Shown here piece after piece: positions 13,837 to 22,606 of a DNA stretch of 45,503 nucleotides. The position numbers and the translations under genes were made by a program. Under the pieces are notes generated by a model. It searched no databases. It saw only the letters and a list, made by a program, of their open reading frames with translations, and was not told the DNA's origin. The DNA is from Candidatus Enterosoma merdigallinarum (lineage in GTDB: Bacteria; Bacillota_I; Bacilli_A; RFN20; CAG-288), in assembly GCA_018714385.1 (NCBI GenBank), contig DVNL01000001.1, positions 1 through 45,503 of the forward strand, given 5' to 3'. The stretch's first letter is position 1; each line of letters opens with the position of its first letter.

Positions 13837-14769
13837 TCATTCAAGCGTCAGGGTGAAGTTTCCAAGGTCCAGACTGCGAAAAACACGGTAAGGAAGTCTG
13901 AGTTCCGCAAGAAAACCCTCAAGGAAAGCGTCGTCGATCCGATGCGTGAGACCGGGGTGGAAAGCGGAAAAATATTTGTCATAGAAGACAAGGACCTTGT
14001 CTTTTTTGAAATAGACATTGACAAAACCGCCGTATTCCTTGCCCAAAGAAAGAATCCCATCGATCAAAACCGGATTGACCAAAATACGAGAAAGCTTTTC
14101 GTCTTGGACCAGAACGTCATATTGTTTGTCGAAAAGAATCGACTCCGTATGGATGATGTGCCGCAAACGGACCTTTTTGAATATTGGCAAAGCAACCTTT
14201 TGTTTTATAAAAACATCGGTTTTTACGTTTGTCGGCAAATCAAAAGAAATAACCCTTCCAGAATAATTCTCTGTTTTGTTATTTCTTCTTCCGACAGAAA
14301 AGTAGCTTCGGTAACCGAACGTCAGAAAGGATACCCCTTTTATATCCCCACGAAATGCAGGATTGTCCTCCAAATCAAGGCTTCTGTTGATTTGCCGGGA
14401 AATCTCAAAGACAAGCGGTTCGACTTGCTTCTTTTTCACATAGAACGCCTTGCTATAGGGACCTTTTTCCAACAACCATGGGGAAAGATAGGCATAGAGG
14501 GCCTTCTCATACTCTGGGGTGAGACGGAAAAGAAGAATGAGAAACACAGGAAGAAGAACGAGGAAGCCTACAAAGCCTCCCGTCAAGCCCAAGGCAAGGG
14601 CCGTCCCTTCAAAGGCGATGGCCGAAGCGACGACCAGACCAAAGCCCGCCGCACCGAAAATGGAAGAAAGGATGATATACAGAACAAGGAGAAACAGGCT
14701 TCGACGGCGAAGCTTCTCGAGATATCGAATGGCCTTTTCCTGGCTTTCGAAACTTTTTTCCTGTCCCAT
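13837..14769 (-). CDS. DUF3137-like membrane protein
   Basis: A 310-residue protein with two N-terminal membrane spans (near residues 25-50 and 58-82) and a cytoplasmic domain. I match it loosely to DUF3137 by layout: two spans, then YLSPWLLE...AFRGDIKGVSFLTF and later IDGILSLGKEYGGFVNVYFKKDKVLVFYDK. The function is unknown. The ATG at 14769 is preceded by AGGAG and lies only 20 bases after pmbA, so it is probably the last gene of the lysS-ABC-tldD-pmbA run. Confidence 0.55.
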   Translation of the reverse strand: MGQEKSFESQEKAIRYLEKLRRRSLFLLVLYIILSSIFGAAGFGLVVASAIAFEGTALALGLTGGFVGFLVLLPVFLILLFRLTPEYEKALYAYLSPWLLEKGPYSKAFYVKKKQVEPLVFEISRQINRSLDLEDNPAFRGDIKGVSFLTFGYRSYFSVGRRNNKTENYSGRVISFDLPTNVKTDVFIKQKVALPIFKKVRLRHIIHTESILFDKQYDVLVQDEKLSRILVNPVLIDGILSLGKEYGGFVNVYFKKDKVLVFYDKYFSAFHPGLTHRIDDAFLEGFLAELRLPYRVFRSLDLGNFTLTLE

Positions 14770-14788
14770 ACTCCTATTCTAACCTTCG

Positions 14789-16120
14789 TCACCCGGCAAT
14801 GGAAAGGCTTCGGACGAGAACGGAAGGCGTGTCGATGCTGGCCCCCGAATCGGGAGAGACATCCGAGGCAATGTCCAGGATATCCTCCATCATATCCTTG
14901 ACGTTGCCGGAAACGGTGATCATTCCGACGGGTCGTGCGATTTTTCCTCCCTTGATGAGATAGCCCTCGCACGGAAGAGAAAAATGGAGTGCCTGGTCAT
15001 CCACGCCGGATTCGAGGCCACGGATGTCCGTGATGTAGATGCCTTCCCCCATCTTACCCAAAAGCCCGTCCAGGCTAAGCTTTCCCGGTCGCATTCGGAC
15101 GACCTGAGGATATCCGTTTCCGCCTCCCGATGCACAGCCGTTGGATTCCACGCCGTCTTTGGCGGCACTCTCCAGAGAATAGAAGAAATTGCGAAGGATT
15201 CCCTTTTCAATGATTTTGAAGCTTTGCGTTGGGACGCCATCGCTATCATAGTTTGCCGAACCGAGAGACAGACTATGGGGGTCGTTGACGAGACTGATCT
15301 TGTCGCTCACCACTTTTTGGCCGATTTTGCCGGCAAAAAGAGAGAGATTCTCCTGTACCTTCTTGGCCGAAAGATGGCCGAGGAAGAAGGAGAGGAGGGA
15401 TGCAAAGCAGCGGGAAGAAAGAACGACAGGATAATCGCCGCTTGGACATGGCGTCGCTTTGAAGAAGTCGCACGCCGCCTTCAAAGCCTTGTCGGCTGCC
15501 GTCTTACTCTTCTTGAGGAGCTCGTCGGCATTTCGAAAAGACACGAACGATTTCGAACCCGTCCTCGTTTTGCCGCTCTCATCCTTGCAGATGACAGCGA
15601 CATCGCCGAAAAACGCCTTGAATTCCTGTTTGGCACGGATGCCATAGGAATTGGCGAAACGGCTTGTCCCGATCGTCTGGGTCAAGGAAACCTCGACGAG
15701 AGTCACCCGGCTTTCCTTCGCCTTTGTTTCCGAAGCGATTTCGAGGGCGAGTCGAGCCAACGTGTCGAGATCCGATGGAACGAAATCGGAAAGAGCCGTC
15801 GTAGAACGATGGTATCGGCTTTTCTTCGAAAGAAACATGGAAGGATTTCCCTCTTTCCCGAAACGGCTGGCTTCCAAAAGGTTCTCGGCCATCATGAGAG
15901 GGGTCTTCCTTTCGAGACGGTCCGTCCCGAAACTGCCGAGCCTTCCGTCGTGAATGGCCTTTCCGGAAAGATTCTGGGTTATGCCGATCTGCTGGCTTTT
16001 CACTCCGTCGTTTTGAATGAGGACACTCGTCTCCTCCATCAGAGAATACTGAATCTGATAAGGCTCCAACCCCAGCCTCTTCCCGCAATCGAAATATCGC
16101 TTGAAGTCCATGCCTTTCAT
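14789..16120 (-). CDS. pmbA: TldE/PmbA family protease subunit
   Basis: A 443-residue homologue of PmbA (TldE), the non-catalytic partner of the TldD metalloprotease. The E. coli TldD-TldE heterodimer trims unfolded peptides and finishes the leader cleavage of microcin B17. The N-terminal RxxGVxxQQ-like region (VLIQNDGVKSQQIGITQN) and the conserved C-terminal half (CASGGGNGYPQVVRMRPGKLSLDGLL, then GVDDQALHFSLPCEGYLIKGGK) are clear, and there is no HExxxH. GGAGG lies six bases before ATG 16120, and the start overlaps the tldD stop by four bases, as expected for subunits made in equal amounts. Confidence 0.93.
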   Translation of the reverse strand: MKGMDFKRYFDCGKRLGLEPYQIQYSLMEETSVLIQNDGVKSQQIGITQNLSGKAIHDGRLGSFGTDRLERKTPLMMAENLLEASRFGKEGNPSMFLSKKSRYHRSTTALSDFVPSDLDTLARLALEIASETKAKESRVTLVEVSLTQTIGTSRFANSYGIRAKQEFKAFFGDVAVICKDESGKTRTGSKSFVSFRNADELLKKSKTAADKALKAACDFFKATPCPSGDYPVVLSSRCFASLLSFFLGHLSAKKVQENLSLFAGKIGQKVVSDKISLVNDPHSLSLGSANYDSDGVPTQSFKIIEKGILRNFFYSLESAAKDGVESNGCASGGGNGYPQVVRMRPGKLSLDGLLGKMGEGIYITDIRGLESGVDDQALHFSLPCEGYLIKGGKIARPVGMITVSGNVKDMMEDILDIASDVSPDSGASIDTPSVLVRSLSIAG

Positions 16121-17514
16121 TCCTGGCCTCCTTCTCCGCCGACGAGTATGTGGGAAATGAGGATTGTCGGCTGGCCGACCTCCACGAAGCAGCTTCCGGA
16201 AGAAGCGCCGCAGACGCCTGCCGCCCTTTTCATGTCATTTCCGACCATCGTTATCCTTTGCAATATCTCATAGCCGTATCCGATGAGGGTGACCGGCTTG
16301 ACGAGCCCGACGATCTTGCCGTCATGGATCCGATAGGCGGTCGTGGACGTGAAAAGAAACTTGTCGCTCGAGTCGACCTGGCCTCCGCTGAAGTCTCGAC
16401 AATAGATCCCGTCCTTCACCGAGGCTATGATCTCCTCCGGCGTGCTCGTGCCAGAAGCGATGAAAGTGTTCGTCATCCGCGTCGTCGGCAGATAGCGGTA
16501 GCTTTCCCTTCGGCAACAGCCGGTGATTTCCTGCTTCCCCGGAATCTTTCTCGCCGAAAGGCGGTCCACCATGAAGTGGGTCAAAACGCCATCCTTGATA
16601 AGCTGGTTCCTTGTCGGCTTTGTCCCTTCATCGTCGATGCCTTCGCTTCCCCAGCCTCCTGGAATCGTACCATCGTCGAAAGCATTGACGAGCGGGGAGG
16701 CAATGGCTTTTCCGAGTTTGTCAGCAAAAGGACTGGTCCCATCGGCGATGGCTTCGCCTTCCAGGGCATGGCCGCACGCCTCATGGAAGAGTACGCCGCC
16801 AAAACCGTTTCCGATGACGACGGGCATTTCGCCGGAAGGTGCCGCAGGAGCAGAGAGAAGGCCGACCGCCGTTTCGGCACATCTTCGCGAAACAGAGACG
16901 ATGTCCGTCCTCTCCAGAAGCTCGAGACCGCAAGAAAGACCGACACTTTCATATCCCTGCTGAAATTGTTCCCCGTCGGATGCCGTGACATTGACGGCAA
17001 CCTCTGTCCGAATTCTTTCGTCATGGGTCATGACACCATCGGTGTTGTAGATTTCGACCACCTCATCGCTTTCAAGAAGCACGCCGGAAAAGTCCTTCAC
17101 CGCATCTGAATAGGCGAAGGCTGCCTTTTCTCCTTTCTCGAGATAGGCAAGCTTTTCCGGGGTCGACCAATGGTCGTGCGGGACAAGGATAGCTCTGCCT
17201 GCCTTTCCTTTTTTGGCGGCGAGCTTCCCGACATGTTTCACGCGCGATCCGGAAAATCCTTTGGCAAGCCTTCCGGCAAGATCGAGAAGGCTTTGCCTAT
17301 CGATCCTCGAAGTATATCCATAGACCGTCTTTTCGCCCATCAGAATGCGAAGCCCGATACCGGATGTCCGGCCCGAGGAAACGCCATCGACTTTTCCATA
17401 GCGGCGGCGATAGGAGCGTGTCCTTTCGTCCTGAAAATAGATCTCGGCATAATCTCCGCCGGTCGCAAGCAAGGCATCGAGAATTTCTTCGGCAAGCTTC
17501 CTCGACAATTTCAT
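16117..17514 (-). CDS. tldD: TldD zinc metalloprotease subunit
   Basis: A 465-residue catalytic subunit of the TldD/TldE protease. The zinc motif HEACGHALEGE is present, as are the family's N-terminal IYFQDERTRSYRRRYGKVDGV and the conserved GWGSEGIDDEGTKPTRNQLIKDGVL. I chose ATG 17514 (MKLSRKLAEE) with GGAAAG upstream, because the longer frame runs back into the ABC permease gene. It follows that permease by 53 bases and overlaps pmbA. An ABC exporter beside TldDE recalls peptide-maturation loci, but no precursor peptide gene is visible. Confidence 0.95.
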   Translation of the reverse strand: MKLSRKLAEEILDALLATGGDYAEIYFQDERTRSYRRRYGKVDGVSSGRTSGIGLRILMGEKTVYGYTSRIDRQSLLDLAGRLAKGFSGSRVKHVGKLAAKKGKAGRAILVPHDHWSTPEKLAYLEKGEKAAFAYSDAVKDFSGVLLESDEVVEIYNTDGVMTHDERIRTEVAVNVTASDGEQFQQGYESVGLSCGLELLERTDIVSVSRRCAETAVGLLSAPAAPSGEMPVVIGNGFGGVLFHEACGHALEGEAIADGTSPFADKLGKAIASPLVNAFDDGTIPGGWGSEGIDDEGTKPTRNQLIKDGVLTHFMVDRLSARKIPGKQEITGCCRRESYRYLPTTRMTNTFIASGTSTPEEIIASVKDGIYCRDFSGGQVDSSDKFLFTSTTAYRIHDGKIVGLVKPVTLIGYGYEILQRITMVGNDMKRAAGVCGASSGSCFVEVGQPTILISHILVGGEGGQE

Positions 17515-17567
17515 GTCTTTCCAAAACCTTTCCGCGGCCGCGAAAAGACCGCTGCGAACATCGGGAA

Positions 17568-18581
17568 TCAGTTTTTCTTCTTGGCCTTCTTCAATTTTGG
17601 GAACTTCATGAAGTTTTGATAAGTAAAAGCGAGATTGAGGACGGCAAAGATACCGGTGAAAGCAGCGAGAACCCACGCCTGGATGTCGACCGGGACGTCA
17701 TTCCCGAAAAAGTCGATGACAAAGGAGAAGGTATCCGGCTCGGGAAGGAGGCCGAATTGCCCCATCAGGATCTCGGAAATTTCCGAAATGTCGATGCCCG
17801 GCAAGTCAAGGGAATCGAGCATGGCGATGACTTGGGAGAGAGGACCGCTCATGAAATAGTTGCGGAACAAGGAGGCCGAATAGGTGCCCGGGAAAAAGAC
17901 GGTGATCTTCTGAATGACGCCAGTCGCCGGGAAATAGGCGCCGATGACAAAGCCGACGGCAGCCGAGGCAATGGCGACGATGGAAGAAAGCGTGCTCTCC
18001 GTGTTGATGAAATTGCAAACGAAGAACGTCAGCAGGGCGGCGTTCATCGTCGAAAGGAGTATGATTCCGACAAGGGCAAGAAAATCGACAAAATCGATCA
18101 TGAAGGCCCCGTAGGCGGCAAGATAGATCATGCACAGGCAAAGAACCAGGAAGTTGACGACGAAACAGACGATGGTGTTGAAAGCGAAGTAGGAGACCAT
18201 GACCATCCGGCTCGAAATCGGGGACGAGATGAAGTCCCGATTGGCCCCCCTTTCCTTGTCCCGAACCATGATGTAGTTGGTGTTGAGGGACACGGTAATG
18301 CAGCTGACGGCAAGGACGCCCGCCATCATCCAGCAATCCGCCAAGGCATAGATCTTCTGCTGCTGATCCTCTACGAGCTGATCGAAAATAGGAAGGGCGG
18401 TCTTGATGCCGTCGATCATCATGTTTCTCAAAAAGACGATATAGACGATGAAGATGACGACCGGCACCATCATCGTAAAGAGAACCGTTGTCCAATTTTT
18501 GGAAAAGACAAGAATATGTCTTTTCGTCAAGGTCAAGAAGACCCGGAACTGGAATTGAAATTTACTCCATGCTTCTTTCAT
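17568..18581 (-). CDS. ABC-2 type exporter permease
   Basis: A 337-residue membrane subunit of an ABC exporter. One hydrophobic segment near residues 35-50 is followed by a cytoplasmic/extracellular loop, then a block of five spans (about 80-250), and one more near the C-terminus. The conserved DKERGANRDFISSPIS coupling segment is typical of ABC-2 permeases (drug, polysaccharide or peptide export). Its start overlaps the stop of the ATPase gene (ATGA at 18578-18581). It ends in a Lys-rich tail. The substrate is unknown. Confidence 0.88.
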   Translation of the reverse strand: MKEAWSKFQFQFRVFLTLTKRHILVFSKNWTTVLFTMMVPVVIFIVYIVFLRNMMIDGIKTALPIFDQLVEDQQQKIYALADCWMMAGVLAVSCITVSLNTNYIMVRDKERGANRDFISSPISSRMVMVSYFAFNTIVCFVVNFLVLCLCMIYLAAYGAFMIDFVDFLALVGIILLSTMNAALLTFFVCNFINTESTLSSIVAIASAAVGFVIGAYFPATGVIQKITVFFPGTYSASLFRNYFMSGPLSQVIAMLDSLDLPGIDISEISEILMGQFGLLPEPDTFSFVIDFFGNDVPVDIQAWVLAAFTGIFAVLNLAFTYQNFMKFPKLKKAKKKN

Positions 18582-19564
18582 TCAGAATCTTTCTCCATTT
18601 CCGTTTTGCTGAGTCCCGTGATATTGAGGAAGACATCGTCCATGTCGCCTTTTTTCACTTCAAAGTCTTCGATTCTGTCGCGATGCTTTTCCAAGAAATC
18701 GATGGCCTCATCGGATGACGTGACGAGAATCCGATAATACTTTCCGTCGGCGTTGTATCGGAAAGGAAGAGACGCCTCCTTCAAGAGTTCTTCCCAGGCC
18801 TCGTCCCTTTTGGCATAGACAAGAACGTAGTCTCCGGAGTATTGGTTCTTCAGCTCGGTCGGCGTTCCACGGGCAATGATGTTTCCCTTGTCCATCATGA
18901 CGACATAGGTGGCCTTTTCGGCCTCTTCCATGTAGTGCGTCGTCAAAAAGACGGTCATTCCCGTCTTCTCTCTGAGGGAATTGACGAGATTCCACACAGC
19001 GATCCGCGTCTGCGGATCCAGGCCGGTCGTCGGTTCGTCGAGAATCAATAGCCTGGGATCATGGACCATTGCCCTGGCGATGTCGACACGCCTTTTCTGC
19101 CCACCAGAAAGCTTTGACACCGGACGATCCAGGAAGGAGGACAAGTCGAGCATGTTCGTCAGCTTTTCGAGACGTTCCTTCCATACCTTGCCCCGGATTC
19201 CGTAGAATCCGGCGCGAATGGTGAGGTTCTCTCTCGGCGTCAGCTCCTTGTCCAACACAGAGTTTTGGAAGACGATGCCGATCATACTCTTGATCGCCAT
19301 GGCCTTCTTGTCGATGTCGAACCCGTCGACGTATATCTTTCCCGAATCCTTCCCGAGAATAGAACAGATGATGTTGATGGTCGTCGACTTGCCTGCGCCA
19401 TTGAGCCCGAGGAAGGCAAAAAGGGATCCCTTCCTGACGGAAAAGGAAATGTCATTGACGGCTTTAAGCTCGCCATACGTCTTGACCAGGTTTTCGACGA
19501 TGAGGATATCTTCTGTCTCGAGGTCTCTTTTGACTTCGGGAATCAGGATTCGGGACAATGTCAT
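18578..19564 (-). CDS. ABC-2 exporter ATP-binding protein
   Basis: A 328-residue ATPase of the DrrA/CcmA-like class, partner of the following permease. Walker A GLNGAGKST, signature LSGGQKRR, Walker B LLILDEPTTGLDP and the switch His in TTH are all intact. The extra C-terminal domain after residue 230 matches that of DrrA-type proteins. The start ATG overlaps the lysS stop by four bases, so the exporter is co-translated with lysyl-tRNA synthetase, an unusual pairing. Confidence 0.93.
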   Translation of the reverse strand: MTLSRILIPEVKRDLETEDILIVENLVKTYGELKAVNDISFSVRKGSLFAFLGLNGAGKSTTINIICSILGKDSGKIYVDGFDIDKKAMAIKSMIGIVFQNSVLDKELTPRENLTIRAGFYGIRGKVWKERLEKLTNMLDLSSFLDRPVSKLSGGQKRRVDIARAMVHDPRLLILDEPTTGLDPQTRIAVWNLVNSLREKTGMTVFLTTHYMEEAEKATYVVMMDKGNIIARGTPTELKNQYSGDYVLVYAKRDEAWEELLKEASLPFRYNADGKYYRILVTSSDEAIDFLEKHRDRIEDFEVKKGDMDDVFLNITGLSKTEMEKDSE

Positions 19565-21060
19565 CTTCTCTTCAGCGTGGGGAAAAGGATGACCTCACGG
19601 ATGGAATCGGATTCCGTCAGGAACATCACAAGCCTATCGATGCCAAAGCCGATGCCTCCGGCAGGCGGCATGCCATATTCCAAAGCCTCGCAGAAGTCGT
19701 TGTCGACTTCGCAGGCTTCGTCGTTTCCTTTCTTCTTCTCCTCGACCTGCTCCTCAAAACGCTCCCTCTGGTCAAGAGGGTCGTTGAGCTCGGTGAAGGC
19801 GTTGCACATCTCCTTGTTGGAAATGTAAAGTTCAAAGCGTTGGGTGAAGCGCGGATCGTCGGGGTCTTTCTTGGCAAGGGGGGAGATGTCGACAGGGTGC
19901 TGGTAGACGAAAGTCGGCTGAATCAGGGTGCCTTCGACGAATTTCTCGAAGAAGGCATTGATGACATGGCCATAGCCGAAATGTCTTTCGACGGGGACGC
20001 CGTGCTCCTTGGCCAAGGCGATCGCCTCTTCGGCCCCCTGGACCTTCTTGAAGTCGATGCCGGTCTTCTCTTCGACAAGCTCGCACATGGTCGCATGGCG
20101 GAAGGGCTTGGAAATGTCGATCTCGTTCCCCAGCCAAGTGAAAGTCTCCTTTCCGATGACGTTTTTGGCAAGATAGCGGAAAAGATCTTCCGTCATTCTG
20201 GCCATGTCGGAGAGATCGCCATAGGCAAGATAGGCCTCCATCGTCGTGAATTCTGGGTTGTGAGTCGTATCGATGCCTTCGTTCCGGAACATGCGGCCAA
20301 TCTCATAGACTCTTTCCATGCCGCCGACAAGAAGTCTCTTCAAAGAGAGTTCCGTCGCGATCCGCAAATAGAAATCCTGATCGAGCGCATTGTGATGGGC
20401 GATAAACGGCCTGGCATTTGCCCCTCCCAGGATGGGTTGGAGCATAGAGGTTTCCACCTCGATATAGCCCTCGTCGTCCATGAATTTCTGGATGCCTCGG
20501 ACAATCCTCGGACGGAGGAAGGCGACTCGCCGGGAGTCTTCATTGACGATGAGGTCGACATATCTTCGGCGATAGCGTTCTTCCTGGTCGGTCAAGCCAT
20601 GGAATTTATCGGGGAGAGGGCGCAAGGCCTTGACGAGGTGCGTGTAATGGCTGACCCGGATGGTGATTTCCCCCGTCTTGGTCTTCATCATCACGCCTTC
20701 GACGCCACAGATGTCACCGAGATCGGCGAGTTTGAAAAGAGCGTAGTTCTCTTCTCCGACGATATCCTGACGAATGTAGCATTGAATGCGGCCCTCACGA
20801 TCCTGAAGAGTGAAGAAAGACGCCTTTCCCATCTTTCTGAGAAGGACGATCCTTCCGGCGATAGCGACATGGCTGTCTTCGCGGACTTCCTCGGTGGCAA
20901 GATCCGAATATTTGCTTTTCAGCCCTTCGCTGTTGTCCGTGACCGGGAACTTGTGACCGAAGGGATCAATTCCCTTTTCCTTGTAAAGAGCCAGTTTTTC
21001 TCGTCTTCTCTGCTCCTGGTCGTTGAGGTCGTCGACAGGTCTCGCGTTCTTGTTTTCCAT
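19561..21060 (-). CDS. lysS: Lysyl-tRNA synthetase, class II
   Basis: A 499-residue enzyme charging tRNA-Lys with lysine using ATP. An N-terminal OB-fold anticodon-binding domain (VAIAGRIVLLRKMGKASFFTLQDREG) is followed by the class II core: motif 2 FRNEGIDTTHNPEFTTMEAY and motif 3 GIGFGIDRLVMFLT. The length is normal. It is the first gene of a minus-strand operon that continues into an ABC exporter and tldD-pmbA. A TATAAT at 21114-21109 with an AT-rich upstream stretch is a likely promoter. Confidence 0.97.
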   Translation of the reverse strand: MENKNARPVDDLNDQEQRRREKLALYKEKGIDPFGHKFPVTDNSEGLKSKYSDLATEEVREDSHVAIAGRIVLLRKMGKASFFTLQDREGRIQCYIRQDIVGEENYALFKLADLGDICGVEGVMMKTKTGEITIRVSHYTHLVKALRPLPDKFHGLTDQEERYRRRYVDLIVNEDSRRVAFLRPRIVRGIQKFMDDEGYIEVETSMLQPILGGANARPFIAHHNALDQDFYLRIATELSLKRLLVGGMERVYEIGRMFRNEGIDTTHNPEFTTMEAYLAYGDLSDMARMTEDLFRYLAKNVIGKETFTWLGNEIDISKPFRHATMCELVEEKTGIDFKKVQGAEEAIALAKEHGVPVERHFGYGHVINAFFEKFVEGTLIQPTFVYQHPVDISPLAKKDPDDPRFTQRFELYISNKEMCNAFTELNDPLDQRERFEEQVEEKKKGNDEACEVDNDFCEALEYGMPPAGGIGFGIDRLVMFLTESDSIREVILFPTLKRR

Positions 21061-21108
21061 ATTTTCAGCCTTTCTAAAAGATATATAAAATAACTTAAAC
21101 CTAGATAT

Positions 21109-21114
21109 TATATA
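21109..21114 (-). promoter_or_regulatory. lysS operon -10 element
   Basis: TATAAT on the minus strand lies about 48 bases before the lysS ATG. A TTTACT is a possible -35 but its spacing is short. Confidence 0.5.
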
Positions 21115-21199
21115 AAATAAGTTTGAAGCAGTAAATTTCTGATAACCGTATTCAAATCACATGACCCTTTTGGTATCGTAATCTTGAGGAAAGCGAAAC

Positions 21200-22594
21200 A
21201 TGAAATCAAAGCTCAGTCTCATTGCCCTTGGAACGATTGGTCTTCTCGTCGCCTCGTGCTCGAATACGTCATCGATTGCAACGCCTTCTGCCCCGTCGTC
21301 CACTCCTTCTTCCCTGCCCCCTTCCACGAGTCCCACTTCTTCGACGCTCTCATCGTCCAGCTCTTCATCTGTCCAAACCGTCGTTCTCCAAAACTATGGC
21401 TACAGCTTCGTCGGAACGACCTTGAATGCCTCGGGCGGAAGTCTTTCGGCAAACGGCCTGACTTGGGACTATGGCAGTCTGGCCTATGCCGGGCCCGGGG
21501 ACGATAGAGGAACGCAGATCGGATCAAGCAAAAAGCCGCAGACGGATCCTTGGACTATCGAAACCGACTTTGGCGAGTCTGTCGTCATCAAGGAAATCGA
21601 AATCGTCCTGGCAACGGCTAACGGAGGTTCCGGGAAATATGCTGTCGAAGCCGGAGATTGGTCTTCTTCCGGGACTTTCGCCTCTCAGGCCATGGAAGAC
21701 AGAACGCTCGTGAAGATTACCGACCTTGCGATTTCAGCGACGGATTTCAGTCTCTCCCTTTCCAGCCAGGCCTCCAAAGCACTCTATCTCAACCAGATAG
21801 CCTTCCTTGTCGAAACCGCCTCCGACTCCGCCTTGGATCTTTCCGATTCCTCCGTGGACATCGGCGGCGACACGCCGGACGAACCCTCAAAGGAAGATCC
21901 CATCGTCCCGGGAAAGGGGGAAGTGCCCGACATCAACTTTGAACCCATCTCTTCGGAAGTCTACTATGCGGACGTGGACTTCTCGGCTTCCGGCCCGACT
22001 TTGGAGAACACCCTCCATGAACTAGTCTCCGACATGCACTTCACTTCCTATGACGATGCCAGATACATGCTCCAATACACGGACGAATCCTTGACTCAGC
22101 CAGGCTATGTCTATTGCACCTATGACGGGGCCAACATCCTGGCAGAATGGAAACGGGGAACAACATGGAACCGCGAACACACTTGGCCGCAATCCCGTCT
22201 CATAATCGGTGAAGACAGCCATGCGAAAAACGATCTCCATAATCTTAGAGCCGCTAACAACACAATAAATTCTGGAAGAGGCAACCAATATTTTGATGAA
22301 GAAAGCGGAAGTTCAGATTCTTATTTTCCAAACCTCGAAGAAGACGACTTCCGCGGGGATGTCGCCCGTATTTGTTTCTATATGGCCATCCGTTATGATG
22401 GCCTGAAGCTGAGCGACAACCCCAACGAGGAGCTCTCCGTTTCCATGGGCAAGCTATCGACTCTCCTGCGCTGGAACAAGGAAGACCCTGTCAGCGACTT
22501 CGAAAGGCAAAGGAACGACAGGATCTACTGCTATCAGCACAACCGAAATCCGTTTATCGACCACCCCGAAATTGCCGACAGGATTTTTGAATAA
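21200..22594 (+). CDS. Secreted endonuclease I family lipoprotein
   Basis: A 464-residue lipoprotein nuclease. The signal peptide ends in LVASC, with Cys20 as the lipidation site, then a Ser/Pro/Thr-rich linker to about residue 58 suited to a cell-surface tether. A discoidin/carbohydrate-like beta region follows (about 60-210), then the endonuclease I (NucM/EndA) domain with WNREHTWPQSR, DLHNLRAANNTINSGRGN, a RICFYMAIRYD helix and LLRWNKEDPVSDFERQRN. The DNA/RNA-cleaving His is in REHTWP. It probably degrades extracellular nucleic acid for nutrients. GAGG lies about ten bases before ATG 21200. A short AT-rich patch near 22230-22335 contrasts with the rest. Confidence 0.92.
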   Translation: MKSKLSLIALGTIGLLVASCSNTSSIATPSAPSSTPSSLPPSTSPTSSTLSSSSSSSVQTVVLQNYGYSFVGTTLNASGGSLSANGLTWDYGSLAYAGPGDDRGTQIGSSKKPQTDPWTIETDFGESVVIKEIEIVLATANGGSGKYAVEAGDWSSSGTFASQAMEDRTLVKITDLAISATDFSLSLSSQASKALYLNQIAFLVETASDSALDLSDSSVDIGGDTPDEPSKEDPIVPGKGEVPDINFEPISSEVYYADVDFSASGPTLENTLHELVSDMHFTSYDDARYMLQYTDESLTQPGYVYCTYDGANILAEWKRGTTWNREHTWPQSRLIIGEDSHAKNDLHNLRAANNTINSGRGNQYFDEESGSSDSYFPNLEEDDFRGDVARICFYMAIRYDGLKLSDNPNEELSVSMGKLSTLLRWNKEDPVSDFERQRNDRIYCYQHNRNPFIDHPEIADRIFE

Positions 22595-22606
22595 AGAGAC
22601 AGGATT

